A model generated the notes under the pieces. It saw only the letters and a program-made list of their open reading frames with translations. It had not been told where the DNA came from and ran no database searches. Both the position numbers and the translations under genes were made by a program. From assembly GCA_023653785.1 (NCBI GenBank), contig JAMKCH010010190.1:1-64000 (forward strand): a stretch of 64,000 nt of DNA, read 5' to 3'. Shown in pieces: positions 47,663-58,575 of the stretch (position 1 is its first letter; every line of letters begins with the position of its first letter). This DNA comes from Ophioderma brevispina. Lineage: Eukaryota > Echinodermata > Ophiuroidea > Amphilepidida > Ophiodermatidae.

Positions 47663-48019
47663 CAATAAAAAGGGTAATTTTCAGTTGTACAGGGGTCAAA
47701 TTTTAAAATTACACCGATTTGGATAAACAATGGTGCAAATTATTGATGGAGCTCATAGGATTAAAATAAGGAATAGTCTGGACTGTCTTAAATGCTTAGT
47801 TCCCAATGTAGGGGGCACCAAAGGTCAACATCCATTGCATTCAATGGGGCTTGACCTTGTTTCCCCCCCCCTACTTCGGTAAGTAAGCATTTAAGACACT
47901 CAAAACTATTCCTTATTTTTATCCTATGAGCTCCATCTATAATGTGCACCGTTTTTTATCCAAATCGGAGTAATTTTAAAATTTGACCCCTGTACAACTG
48001 AAAATTCCCCTTTTTTATG
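47663..48019. repeat. near-perfect ~357-bp hairpin
   Basis: Arms 47663-47838 and 47843-48019 pair almost continuously. Matches include TTTTCAGTTGTACAGGGGTC, GATGGAGCTCATAGGAT, CTTAAATGCTTA and finally CCATTG/CAATGG around the 4-base CATT at 47839-47842. There are few mismatches and small bulges. Nothing resembling a transposase or coding region. Confidence 0.88.
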
Positions 48020-48040
48020 GTCCTCCTCTTTCCTCTTTCA

Positions 48041-48322
48041 TTGATACCAAAATGAGTACCAACATGCCTAGAAATGCGTCAGAATGACGTCATAAAGTTC
48101 GGAGGTCAGCAAATTCATTTTTTTACCACAATAGGAATTTCCGATTTCATGTGTTTTTTTTCTAATTGATGGGAAATGACTAGTTTTATATATTCAGAGC
48201 ATTTTAGTGCTATAATAATGTGTTTGAGTCAGTAAAATATCCAGTTGCTCAAACATTCCTCAGCTTATAACGTCATAGTGACGTCATAATAGAGATGTTG
48301 GTACTTATTTTGATTCTAATCG
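48041..48322. repeat. inverted repeat with CRE-like palindromes in both arms
   Basis: The 66-bp ends are reverse complements (ATGAGTACCAACAT against ATGTTGGTACTTAT, and so on). Each holds a perfect TGACGTCA octamer, at 48086-48093 and 48279-48286. The interior of about 150 bp is unrelated. Confidence 0.75.
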
Positions 48323-48378
48323 AAAGAACAAACTCTGAGCTATCCTGTGGTACCAAATTTATAGGAATCGGGCGTTCA

Positions 48379-48428
48379 GTAACAAAAATCACGGGGGTGG
48401 TAACCACCCCCTTCGGGAGTTTTGTTAC
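48379..48428. repeat. small hairpin GTAACAAAA...TTTTGTTAC
   Basis: The outer 9-bp stem GTAACAAAA/TTTTGTTAC is separated by short bulges from an inner 9-bp stem GGGGGTGGT/ACCACCCCC. A TA dinucleotide lies at the tip. Confidence 0.85.
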
Positions 48429-48636
48429 AAAAAATGGCTCAGGTTGACGAGGGTTAAACAAATGTTGTTTCTGTTGCGTAGCCCACACTATTTTCGTACT
48501 GAATTTTATATAAACTTGCAATTTTCGGATTGTGATGTCATTAATCCCGGGGGTTCATTGTCCAAGACCATTGAAATAAAATACACAAATACCTGGTGCC
48601 CGTTTCAACATAGCAAATGCCTTTGTACTGCACATC

Positions 48637-49284
48637 TTATCAATAGGTGAATGACCCTACCACGAGATAAATCAATACTAATATCGGTACATTATCAATC
48701 TTACGAACATAGTACGTTGAATTTTGTAGTGTATAAACGAGAATCTGAGACAATACGGAATTATTGCGTTACATCTCAATAGCGACACTGAAATAATAGA
48801 CATGCTCTTCGGGTGTTATATAACTAACATCTGATATGCTTCTGGAATGATCAAAGGTTGTTATAGCGTGCTATAGTATTTCACATTGATCCGGAGTTCA
48901 GAGATCATAGAATATTTCCGCTACACAGTATTATTATAGTCCAATCGTATTTTGTTTTGTCAACTTTATCTCAAAAAGTGACCCCTAACATTTTATCTAT
49001 CTAGCTTATAGCTTACGAAACATGGTTCTTGTAAAACTATATGTTGATAGTGATTAAAAAGCAACAACATAAAAGTCGTGTGTCTTGAACAAAATCTTTG
49101 TCAAATCCTTGAGTGAATGTTACGCATGGGTAAAAAAATATAGACTCGCCTTTGGGTAAAAAAAACCCTCAGTTATTCAAAGCTGATCTCAGTAAATGGG
49201 GTTATTTGGTTGACCTCTTTTTAACACAACATCTTTACAGTGTATGGGTTTAGATATTACCTCTCGAAAATGGGAATAGTAATA
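48637..49284 (+). repeat. 648-bp direct duplication, copy 1
   Basis: Matches 49447-50094 with an offset of 810. Only a few differences were seen (for example GTACGTTG/GTACGCTG, ACTGAAAT/ACTGCAAT and compensating 1-bp indels). It begins at TTATCAATAGGTGAATG. The first ~300 bp are the most diverged member of the five-copy family described under 56370-56830. Confidence 0.95.
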
Positions 49285-49446
49285 AAAAAAAAAAAAAAAA
49301 AAAAAATGTAAGCCCGGCTACCCGGGATTTCGTGCTACTTTAGCGGGGACAAAGGCGGGGGTGTCACGACAGCAAAATGTACATTCCCGGCTAAGTCCCC
49401 GCTAGTCCCGGGACCCCCAGGGCCGGGATTGAAATTGACAAGTGCA
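49285..49446. repeat. poly-A plus GC-rich hairpin spacer
   Basis: A run of about 24 A is followed by a GC-rich 130 bp tract. That tract contains TAGCGGGGAC (49341) facing GTCCCCGCTA (49395) and CCCGGG words. It is present once, exactly between the two 648-bp copies. The base composition is unlike anything within several kb. Confidence 0.85.
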
Positions 49447-50094
49447 TTATCAATAGGTGAATGACCCTACCACGAGATAAATCAATACTAATATCGGTAC
49501 ATTATCAATCTTACGAACATAGTACGCTGAATTTTGTAGTGTATAAACGAGAATCTGAGACAATACGGAATTATTGCGTTACATCTCAATAGCGACACTG
49601 CAATAATAGACATGCTCTTCGGGTGTTATATAACTAACATCTGATATGCTTCTGGAATGATCAAAGGTTGTTATAGCGTGCTATAGTATTTCACATTGAT
49701 CCGGAGTTCAGAGATCATAGAATATTTCCGCTACACAGTATTATTATAGTCCAATCGTATTTTGTTTTGTCAACTTTATCTCAAAAAGTGACCCCTAACA
49801 TTTTATCTATCTAGCTTATAGCTTACGAAACATGGTTCTTGTAAAACTATATGTTGATAGTGATTAAAAAGCAACAACATAAAAGTCGTGTGACCTTGAA
49901 CAAAATCTTTGTCAAATCCTTGAGTGAATGTTACGCATGGGTAAAAAAATATAGACTCGCCTTTGGGTAAAAAAACCCTCAGTTATTCAAAGCTGATCTC
50001 AGTAAATGGGGTTATTTGGTTGACCTCTTTTTAACACAACATCTTTACAGTGTATGGGTTTAGATATTACCTCTCGAAAATGGGAATAGTAATA
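49447..50094 (+). repeat. 648-bp direct duplication, copy 2
   Basis: Second copy. Sequence continues after AGTAATA into unique DNA, where copy 1 instead runs into the poly-A. No gene is carried by the duplicated segment. Confidence 0.95.
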
Positions 50095-51049
50095 TGCAAA
50101 AGTAGTTAGTCTGAAGTTATTACTGTCTCAACGCAAATCATAGTGATAACAAGGCTTTTGTTTATGAAAAGAATGAAAATTAAATAAATAAATAAAAAAA
50201 AAAAAGAATCCCGCATTGTATTTCAATCTTTCGAAACTTAGAGACCAATTTTCGTGTAAATAATCTTTGGAGATTTGCCATATCCCAATAGCCTTAATAA
50301 CAAACAGGATTGAGGTATATATACAGTAAGTAACTATAAATCAATAGAGAATATTGTTTGTTTCAAATTAAGTTGAAACCTGCTTCAAATGTGGGGTGGG
50401 ACATAGTGAAACGCATTAAAATATAATACCAATCGGCGTTCAAGCAAGTCTTTCAAACCTTCCAATATACCTTCTGTTTTACTTATAGGCAGTAGAATTT
50501 GAAGCGTTATACCATTCTGGCTGTCTTTATTCAAGGGCATTTTAAAGCATTCATGGAGTTATAGGAGAAGTGAAGTATTTTTAATAATACCGTTAATGTT
50601 AATATTTTTTCTTAAAATGAGCTGACAAAATGAATGGACATTACATATGTTTGAAACAAAGAAGCTCAATTTATGACATGACACACCGGGTTACCGATTA
50701 TTTTATTCTTGAAAAAAAAAACAGATATTCAAGGTGTGTGAAAAGAAAATGGTCTCGAATACAGTGCAATTACGGCACTTTTACTGCTTAGAGCAAAACA
50801 GCTGACCACGAAATAAACCTTTGCCGAAAATTGCGACGATTCTAACACCCTGTTTTTAATTTTATGAATATTTTAGAATATTTCAGGACCCCGTTGGCCA
50901 CTCTCCGGATTCGGATACTTCATTTACCTCCAAAAAGAACGGCTCCTCAAGACAAAAAAGTCCCCATAAGGTTTCCGATCGCACACTCAAAGAAAGTATA
51001 AAATAAAATAGAAAATAAACTACATGCATCTAATAAAAAAATGAGTGCA
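50095..51049. other. no recognisable feature
   Basis: AT-rich. A short AAAT/poly-A run is at 50180-50206. Nothing else. Confidence 0.5.
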
Positions 51050-51400
51050 CCAGGAAGTTGGAACCCCAATATAGGCAAAATATAATTTGTATTCATGATA
51101 CATTTATTGTAGTTCAACAATAACTCCATATTGATAATGTGGTGTTAAAGACAAATCATGCCCGCAGGCCATTGGTTAACGCTTTATCCTATGGCATGCT
51201 CATGGTTCATTCTAAACTAGAAAGCAATCTGCAGAGGAAGTGATTTTATTCACTAACGGATTGACGTGTTCTTTGGAATGTACAGGATCTAGATGGCTAG
51301 AAATATCTTAGACATGGCACCTTTTAACTAACCAGAATATGAAAACAACAATAAGATTTTATCACAGCAAATCCATGAAAGGATTCTTCTAGGATATACT
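51050..51400 (-). repeat. inverted, diverged relative of the 1,221-bp unit end
   Basis: Reverse complement matches about 37400-37760 (and 36180-36540). The closest block is at 51083-51200: GTATTCATGATACATTTATTGTAGTT-like sequence, then GACAAATCATGCCCGCAGGC and CATTGGTTAACGCTTTATCC. Weaker matches follow to about 51400. This shows that the 3' part of the duplicated unit is itself a dispersed repeat. Confidence 0.75.
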
Positions 51401-51734
51401 CAAACACAAATCAAGCATACCAAAAGGATGACTAGAGTAGAACCTGTTTTACCAAAAGGTTTATTGAACCCATTCCAAAGTTCAAATATATTTTTCTATT
51501 CCATACGAAAGAGACACTTTATAAAACTAGCTTTTAGCCTAGGTGTAAGGTAGATTTTGTTCATACCACATACAGACGAAGAGAATTTCTAGCGTTTGTT
51601 ATTTTTGCTGCACACAATTCTGCACTCAGATTGTGATCATTTCATAGGTTTGGTTTATTAACGTACAGTTCACTGTCCGGTATTAAAACTTCACATAATT
51701 CTCGTGTCATTCAATTCTTCGAACCATTCAAAAG

Positions 51735-52050
51735 AAAGCCCTTGGCAAATACTTTGTGAATCTGTGAATAAATATTTTAGATGGTATAAATCAACTGAAT
51801 CTGCCCGAGAGTAACGTCCGATAATGTAATACCGATATCTATGTATCTTACGAATATTGCACTGAAATTTAGTAGTATATAAACGAGGCTCTGATATAAA
51901 ACGGATATATGTTGCTGTCTCTATGACAACAGTAAAATTTATAATAGCATTTAAGGTATTGTATAACAAATGGCATGTTATGTGAATGATGAATGGGCGG
52001 CATGGCGTTCCACATTGATCCATGTTGATGTAGGGGTCAATATTTTTGTA
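51735..52050 (+). repeat. TATAAATC-containing repeat, copy R3
   Basis: TATAAATCAACTGAATCTGC (51785) is followed by CCGAGAGTAACGTCCGAT, then GTATATAAACGAG (51876) and TGTATAACAAATGGCATG. Ordered matches occur at 56558-56810 and 59385-59655. The 128-codon minus-strand frame across it is not conserved in the other copies. Confidence 0.7.
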
Positions 52051-52062
52051 TAGACAACTTCT

Positions 52063-53999
52063 TCTTATCGTGTCCAAACACAGTGATTCTCAAAATGATC
52101 CAGCCAGAGATGGGTACAGCGTCTGGCTGATTCACTGAATTCCGCAAGGTCCTTGTTAACTTGTTTGTGCATTGTTGCTCCAACAGTGGGCAGATCAAGT
52201 GATGTTCCATTGTCTGTGGTGCTGTTCCACAACCACAGGTAGCCCCACTTCTGCAAGGAAACCTTCGATCGACCAGTTCTGGTTCTCAATCTGTTGAGGC
52301 ATCGCCATTCAGCCCATGAGGAGTCAGGTGGAAGATGCCAGGTGTAATTCCAATAGTTACCAATGTTACTTGGTTGATGGCAAGTCTTTCTTTCCACAAT
52401 GTGACTCTCTTATATTCCTTAGAGACTCATTCAAGAGGTTGGACTTGCTTGATAAACTCTCTCTGGATTTAAAGCGGTCGGCACTAGGTCTCTGTCCGGA
52501 CATAGGGTGCTTCACATTAGATACTTGGCAGCTACGCTCTTGTATGCTCGCTACACTACGACGGATGTCTGGTGGAGCAATTCCTGCTAGGATGTATAAG
52601 TTCTCCATTGGTGTTGCAGGGCGAATACGTCCTGTGATAGGCTGGCAGGAGGCACTTAATGCTCAATCAAGCTTCTTGGCATGGGTTGATCTTTCCCATA
52701 CAGGGCAAGCATACTCTGCACATGAGTAGCACAGGGCAAGTGCCGTCGATCTTAGGGTATGTGGGCGAGCACCCCATCATGTGCCAGTGAGTTTGTTCAA
52801 GATGTTATTGCGTGAACATACTTTACTCCTCGTCTTCTTGATGTGGATCTTTTAAGAGAGAGTACGGTCCAAGGTAACTCCTAGGTAGACAGGGTTATCA
52901 CAATGGTCCAGGGGTGTTCCAGACCAGGTTACTTTAAGCTAACGTTTGGCTTCACGGTTGCGTAGATGGAAAGCACACCCCTGTGTCTTGGAAGGATTTG
53001 CACGTAGGTGGTTTTCCTTGTAGTAAGGAGTGGGTTCATCCAAAGATTTGGAGAGTCTCTCTTCAACATCTGTGAAGTCTGCAACTTGTGCCCTAATTCC
53101 AAGATCGTCTGCATAGATAAATTGACAGGTTTCTGCACTCCTAGCAAGGTCGTTGGTTTAGAGGTTGAACAGGAGAGGTGCACGCACGCTCCCTTGTGGT
53201 AGTTTTTCAGCTGCTCAGTTGAGATATTGTCAAGGTCTACTGCTTTTCCTGGTTGAAGTTTAGTAATACCGGATTCCAATTCCTCCGGATTGAAAGGGCG
53301 AGTGAAACCAGGGTCGCCACTAAAACCTCTTACGGTCTAGTTTGATCTTATTGGGCTTCTTGCTGCACTTGCCATTTAAAAGCCATTGGTGGGCAACTTG
53401 GTTGGGTGTGTGGGTTAAATTGGCTGCTGTAGAGGTTCTGTTGGATCCCCTCGAAGCTTTCGGATGGTAGACCATGCTCTCTTACTGCTATGGGTCATAT
53501 CGGTAGATTCAATTAAAGTATGCCAGGTTTTGATCTTTTCCTGTGTGATCCTCTCCGAAACTTTCTCACCTTTAGCAGTTGTTTAGCTGAGGAAGGATCA
53601 GCTTCAAACATGGTAGTATACTCTTGATATTCTTCAGCACATTCCTTGGAAAAGCCTGGCTATATATTCCGTCCTACAGCCTCTGGGTATGATGGTATGA
53701 TTCTCCGTGCAGTCTTGTTCACTAGTTGGGCAAATTTTGTCAAAGTTATGGGGTTTTGGAGCAATCTTCACGTTCTGGTCCAGGTCATCAGTGAATCCTT
53801 GCCAGTCTGCTTTCCTATAGTTAAAGCGACGCTTAAAAGCCACTTTGTTTGGTCTTACTGCATCGTTGACTTGGATACCGATTGCTCGATGTTGAGTTAG
53901 TGGAACAGGATTCCAGAACAATCTTGCTACACAGGTTAGAGATGTTTTGCTAACAATAGCTAGATCAGGGTTGTAACCTCTCTTCAACGGGCACTATAA
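52063..53999 (-). pseudogene. Jockey/CR1-like non-LTR retrotransposon, 5'-truncated and internally deleted
   Basis: Minus strand, reading from 53987. The end of an APE-type endonuclease and linker appears (NPDLAIVSKT, AFKRRFNYRKADW), then IPRGCRTEYI. Next comes ITKLQPGKAVDLDNISTEQL (about 53275-53210), the entry into RT with the PGKA-x-GLD block. The middle of the RT is missing. FIYADDLG, the YADD catalytic box, follows at 53120-53097. A single frame with five stops then runs through LRANPSKTQ, VYLGVTLD, ILAGIAPPDIRR (about 52595) and RLKSR-like DRFKSRESL. After a frameshift come EWRCLNRLRTRTGRSK and, in another frame, CGCG-x-APQTMEHHLICP (about 52225-52175), the usual C-terminal Cys-His motif. 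Clearly dead. The opposite-orientation SINE starts about 30 bp beyond its upstream end. Confidence 0.92.
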
Positions 54000-54029
54000 A
54001 ATGATGGCGGCCACTGAATTACTCCAAAT

Positions 54030-54362
54030 GCGTTTGAGAGCATGTGTGGTCCACTGGAAAAGCGCAGGACTCGTGATCATTAGACCGTTAAAAATCGTGA
54101 GTTCGAGCCCCACTGTGGTCAACGTGTCTGTGTCTCTGGGCCAGTACTTAATCTCAATTGCCTCGTTGACCCAAACGAAATCTGGGGAGTTTTTATGGGG
54201 AATATTGCAATCTAAGTGCTGATAGATATGTGCGCTTGGCCGGCTGCCGTCCTTGGTGAAGCGAAATAATAATGTGACGATTTCCTGAAGGCAGCGTAGT
54301 AATAAAAGGCAACAGCTCTTTGTATTCTGTGCAAAAGGTGCTATAGAAATTATTATTATGAA
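54030..54362 (+). mobile_element. tRNA-derived SINE
   Basis: Pol III promoter parts are visible: an A-box-like TGTGGTCCACTGG at 54044-54056 and a B-box-like GAGTTCGAGCCC at 54099-54110, spaced as in a tRNA. A body follows (CTCAATTGCCTCGTTGACCC, GCTTGGCCGGCTGCCGTCC). The 3' end is GGTGCTATAGAAATTATTAT plus further TAT, a tail type shared by many SINEs and their partner LINEs in aquatic animals. A second, interrupted copy on the other strand at 46505-47365 confirms a dispersed family. Transcription in vivo cannot be judged. Confidence 0.85.
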
Positions 54363-54409
54363 TTAGTGGCAGACCACTAACCTACCGTGATATCCTATGC
54401 ATCGACACC

Positions 54410-54890
54410 GGTGTCACGAGCGAGCCAGTCCTAGCCTTTTAGAGTCCGTCGGACACTGTGTTTTGAGTTTCACAGTCCTAGGAACATATGTTTTGAAATT
54501 AGGATTCCTATAGACACTAAGTTTTGACTTTCAGTGTCCTAGGGACTATCGGTAATAACACACAGTGTCCTATGGACTATGGGTAATAAAAGCAAGAGTC
54601 CTAGGACATTTGAAATTGTGGGACTCTGAATTTTATTACATTACACAAATCTCAACGTCCCTAAATTTTGAGGGTCCTGGGAGTGTGTGTACTAGTTTTG
54701 AGTGTCCCATGCAGTTGAATTCACAGTCCTAGGACCATGTTTTAAAATTAGAGGTCCTATGGATACTAAGTTTTGATTCTCAGTGTCCTGGGGACTATCG
54801 GTAATGACAAGCAGTGTCCAATGGACTACATGTAACAAAAGAAAGAGTCTTAGGACATTTGAAATAGTGGGACTCTGAAGTAATAAAATT
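54410..54890 (+). repeat. GTCCTAGGAC palindrome cluster, left half (two ~165-bp units)
   Basis: The unit at 54472-54634 recurs at 54722-54880 (offset 250). It carries CACAGTCCTAGGA, ACTAAGTTTTGA, CAGTGTCCTRGGGACTATCG, AGTGTCC-x-ATGGACTA, a GAGTCYTAGGACATTTGAAA block and GTGGGACTCTGAA. Each unit thus contains four or five versions of the palindrome GTCC-TAGGAC. Confidence 0.85.
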
Positions 54891-54994
54891 ACTAATAAAT
54901 AAAGCAAAAAGAAGTAATAAAATTAAAGTAAATAAATTAAGAAAAAAATAAAATTAATAAAATAATTCTAAACCACTGACTATTTAAGTAGTGC

Positions 54995-55115
54995 AACCAG
55001 GACTCGAACCTACGTACACAATCATCAGAATCATATTTTACAACAATACATACACATATACTATACCTGTTCATCTGAAGATCTGCATCACTAAGCCACA
55101 GCGGACTGCTCGGAT
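54995..55115 (-). mobile_element. tRNA-like pol III promoter remnant inside the palindrome cluster
   Basis: On the minus strand TGTGGCTTAGTGATG (55099-55085) fits an A box, and AGGTTCGAGTCCTGG (55011-54997) is a perfect B box with a plausible T-arm (AGG/CCT). The two boxes are about 80 bases apart, too far for an ordinary tRNA without an intron, and no acceptor stem pairs. A SINE head or decayed tRNA pseudogene is more likely than a gene. Confidence 0.5.
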
Positions 55116-55139
55116 TCGGCCTACTTTTAAGTACCTTTC

Positions 55140-55590
55140 AATTAAAGAATGAGTAGCATATCTGTATGCTTTGGGACCCTACATAACAGTACCACAGGGT
55201 CCTAGGACTATACATCACAGTTTAGGATCCTGGGACACTGCATCACAGTACCACTGTGTCCTAGGACTAAACAACACAGGTTAGGGTCCTGGGACACTAC
55301 ATTACAGTACCACAGGGTCCTAGGATTTTGCATCATAGCACAGGGTCCTAGGACGCTTCCTGAGAGGACCGTGAATTTTTGCGATAGTTGTAACGAATTT
55401 GAGAGTCCCTCGAAATACAGAGTCCGGGTCGCACTAAGTAAAATTTATTTTTTGTTGTCAGAAGCTCTGTGTCCTGGGACACACAGTTTCTGAATCCTGA
55501 TTAAAGGTTTCAGGGACTTGGCGTCCGTAGGACGCCCAGTCTCCGAAACCTAGAGTCCTAGGACTTTCTGATATGTAGGACTCTTAAATT
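55140..55590 (+). repeat. GTCCTAGGAC palindrome cluster, right half with ~58-bp minisatellite
   Basis: CAGTACCACAGGGTCCTAGG-type units start at 55188, 55246 and 55304 (period 58-59 bp). Each has one GTCCTAGGAC and one GTCCTGGGAC. Further copies are at 55339, 55479 and 55557. The wording differs from the left half, although the palindrome is the same. Confidence 0.85.
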
Positions 55591-55859
55591 CCTCACACCG
55601 GCTTCACCTTGAATGTACTTGAAACAGCAAAGCTGGATAACAAGGTTTGGCAAAGTAGTGTACGTGTCATGGATCTCGACCGAAGTCGAACGATGATGAG
55701 AGTGACTAGAAAGCGTAAAAAGACGTATATTGTTTCCAGACATACCACGGGTTATATTTCAATATTGCATACCGTTAGTTACTTAATAAGGTAAAAAAAA
55801 CAAATGTGCCTATTTCCAATGATGAATAATAACTAAAGCTTTTTATTAATTTACAAACA

Positions 55860-56198
55860 CACTCTAAAACACCCACTCACATTATCGTGTAAAATATGAC
55901 TTCACTAGATTCTAGTCAAATTTAACTAGAAATTAGTTGAATGTGACAAGATCAAATTGTGACAAGATCAAATTGAAGAAATTAATGTATATGTTAACAA
56001 AATCGAAATTAGATTATGACTTTACTCCCGTGAAATATATTAAATTATTTAATTGTTTTCAGTCAACCAATTTTTATTGATATTTGACTAAGATGTTTTT
56101 GACTAGAAAATCTAGTTAAACTTTTCGACCAGATTCAACTAGTGAAGTCATATTTTACTCGATTATCTAGTCAATTTCACTAGATGATTTTTAGAGTG
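55860..56198. mobile_element. MITE-like element with CACTCTAAAA ends
   Basis: The left end CACTCTAAAA (55860) and right end TTTTTAGAGTG (to 56198) are inverted. Inside, TAAAATATGACTTCACTAG (55892) faces CTAGTGAAGTCATATTTTA (56137). CTAGTCAAAT-type words in both orientations fill the rest, along with a tandem pair TGACAAGATCAAATTG. About 340 bp, no coding. A 2-bp CA flanks each side, too short to assign a superfamily. Confidence 0.75.
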
Positions 56199-56369
56199 CA
56201 TATTCCAACATGAATTATCTGGACAGTTAAATGTGCTGATTCATATATTTGTATCAAAACTAAACACATTAAGGTTAATAAAAGTAGAACAATTGTGTTA
56301 AACTTTTTACCCAAACCTTGAAAACAAGATCCTTATGTATGATCCTAAAAAGTTGACTATGTTTTCGAG

Positions 56370-56830
56370 AGGTTATTTTTCCTCACTCGTTTAAATTCAG
56401 CTGAATGTAGTTCTAATTCTTTTATATGTCTAACCAACCAATTCATTGTCTTGCAATGAAAACGGTAAAATTGCACTCCCGCCTTTCAAAGGAAATCGCT
56501 ATGCAAATAGCCCAATGCACATTCCATGAATAAATGCCTTTTTACTGTATAAATCAACCCAATCCGCCCGAGAGTAACGCCCGAAAGCTCAATACCGATA
56601 TTTGTACATTACCTATCTACCTCAAATATTGCATTGAAACTAAATAGTGTATACATGAGAACCTCAAATAGGGTATTATTGCGTTACATCTCTGTGGCAG
56701 AAATCATATTGATATGGCACTTAAAGTATAATGTGACAAATATATGATATATTTATGAATTATGAATGGTCAGAAAAGCATCCTACATTCATTGCAAGTT
56801 TTGAGATAACACAATCTCTCCGCTAAAGAT
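56370..56830 (+). repeat. TATAAATC-containing repeat, copy R4
   Basis: This and R5 are the longest copies. Both have a GAGAGGTTATTT start, AAAATCGCTATRCAAATA-like and CAATGCACATTCCA blocks, then TGTATAAATCAAC (56557). ATTTGTACATTACCTATCTA and GTATTATTGCGTTACA follow, and CAGAAAAGC near the end. The fixed TATA-like word about 20-40 bp after a conserved block looks promoter-like, but no gene follows within 1 kb. Confidence 0.75.
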
Positions 56831-58089
56831 ATTTGGGAACAGATATGTCCTATCCAATCAGCTAATAGCTATATAGGAATCACCAATATCATGTTATACA
56901 AGATAATACCTAACCACTAACGTTTCTACCCTCGTAACTTAGGATTTTCACAGTATATTCCCCTCCTCCCTCCCCGTAGGTGCGATATATCACTACTTTT
57001 AATGTCGTACGAAGTTCCATGCTTTCATACGTTATATGTAATTTTTATATAACTTATATTTTTTTTCTTTATGTCTCAGAGTTTACTGACACTTGTATCG
57101 CGTGCGTGTGTTTTTGTGTGTGTGTGTTTGTGTATGTGCATGTGCGCGCGTTGTGTATGTTTCAAAATACTAAAGATCAAACAAACCTGACAAAAAGTAT
57201 TCCTGACAATTCTGTGGAGACTGCTTCTAATAATTTTGAACAGCATTGGTTTAGATTGAAAATATAACTGTCCGGTAATTTCAGCGTATACGTAACCGCT
57301 ATACTTAATTTAGCATGGCACTTTGACTACCAATGGCTTAACATAATTATACTCTCATTCGGAAAGGATTACTTAATATGCATGTATGGACCAACCAACT
57401 GGAGTGAAACTGTGTGTGTAAGAAAACAAACAACCGCACGTCGGTTAACTGTTAAAGCCTCCGCAAACAGAGTACCTCGATGCTCTTTGAGCTATAAAAT
57501 TGTATTAGAATGCAATTATTACCAGCAAGCACTTTTGACATTCGCCAATAAAACAGGTGTGAATAGTCGAAATATTTTTTTCTTTTCGTTATAAATTCAT
57601 AAGCTGCATTTTAACATCTTGAAAAAACACGAAGTAGAACCAAAAACTAGTAAATATTGGAATGGAAAAGTCTATATCCAATATTGTTACATACTTACAC
57701 TGAGAAGTATGTGGGTGTGCAAAATGTACGGTGAAAATTGGCTGAAATATGGTGTGCAATAATATTCATGTCTTTCCATCTGGACATATGTCATCTCGTT
57801 AAAAATGGTTGTTTAAGAGGCGATTGACGACTGGTCTGTTCAGATTGGCCTTGAAGATAACGGCACATTACTGAATTGTATATTCCCCCCTTAGCGTAGT
57901 TTGAAAAGCCCGGGCTCTAAATCTGATTGTGTATCAGTTCTGCCAGTTCTAGTTTGTGTCTGCTAAAGTTATGTCACATGTCACATCGTCTATAGATTCC
58001 AAAAATTATATTGCTTGTCATATCTACAACTTTCACTTATGGAACTACCGCAATTTGAGAGTACACTCTATCTGGAACTGATCTAGAAA
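56831..58089. other. no gene recognised; TG-rich patch
   Basis: An imperfect TG run at 57101-57151 lies inside a short frame. The 70-codon plus frame at 57382-57594 has no recognisable domain. Confidence 0.45.
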
Positions 58090-58575
58090 GTTCTACTAAG
58101 ATGTTGTGTGGTGCCAAACTTTGGTTTCGTCCCGCATTGACTATACCAATTCATTACTATACGGCGCCAATGAAATTGATCTCAAAAATAAAGCTGCGCG
58201 TTTGGTGTTTGCATGCGGTCGTGACCAGAGTTTGTCACAACTTTTGATCACTCTCCAATGATTGTCTGTGAAGAAACATATCATATACAAAATCCATCTT
58301 TATGTGTAGAAGTCTCTTCACGGACAGGCTCCTTCATACCTTACTGATGCTCTCAATTTGTATAATTTGTTGGATAGTAATTCTTAGGGCACTATAGGCA
58401 AAGGCTAAGGCCTTCTTCTGATGTTACAATGTCATTGGTATCATCCAATGTCATTGGTCCCTGGCTCTGGAACAAGCTTCCTGTTACCATCAGAAAGACA
58501 CCCTTCATCGGTCTCGCTAAGTAGCTCCTGAAAACATACTTGCTGATATTTAAAAAGACACGATGACATTTCTAG
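58090..58575 (+). pseudogene. C-terminal fragment of an L2/CR1-like non-LTR retrotransposon
   Basis: In order: LVSSRIDYTNSLLYGANEID (58118-58180), KAARLVFACGRDQSLSQLL (about 58188-58245), LSVKKHIIYKIHLYV (about 58264-58305), KSLHGQAPSYLTDAL (about 58310-58355). After a gap comes GPWLWNKLPVTIRKTPS (about 58457-58507). This is the stereotyped end of L2/CR1-group ORF2 proteins: SRLDYCNSLLYG, NKAARLV, LHWLPVKxRIxYKI, LHGxAPxYLxD, LWNxLP. Relative to that order, the piece between NEID and KAAR is shortened, several stops occur, and nothing of the catalytic RT upstream is left. Confidence 0.88.

Noticed and set aside
51691..52077. 128-codon open frame on the minus strand
   Set aside because: It lies across repeat copy R3. 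The corresponding frame in R4 and R5 is full of stops, so it is not a conserved protein.
55180..55345. regularly spaced repeats considered as a CRISPR-like array
   Set aside because: Units differ from each other throughout, spacers are part of the repeat, and the context is eukaryotic. It is a minisatellite.
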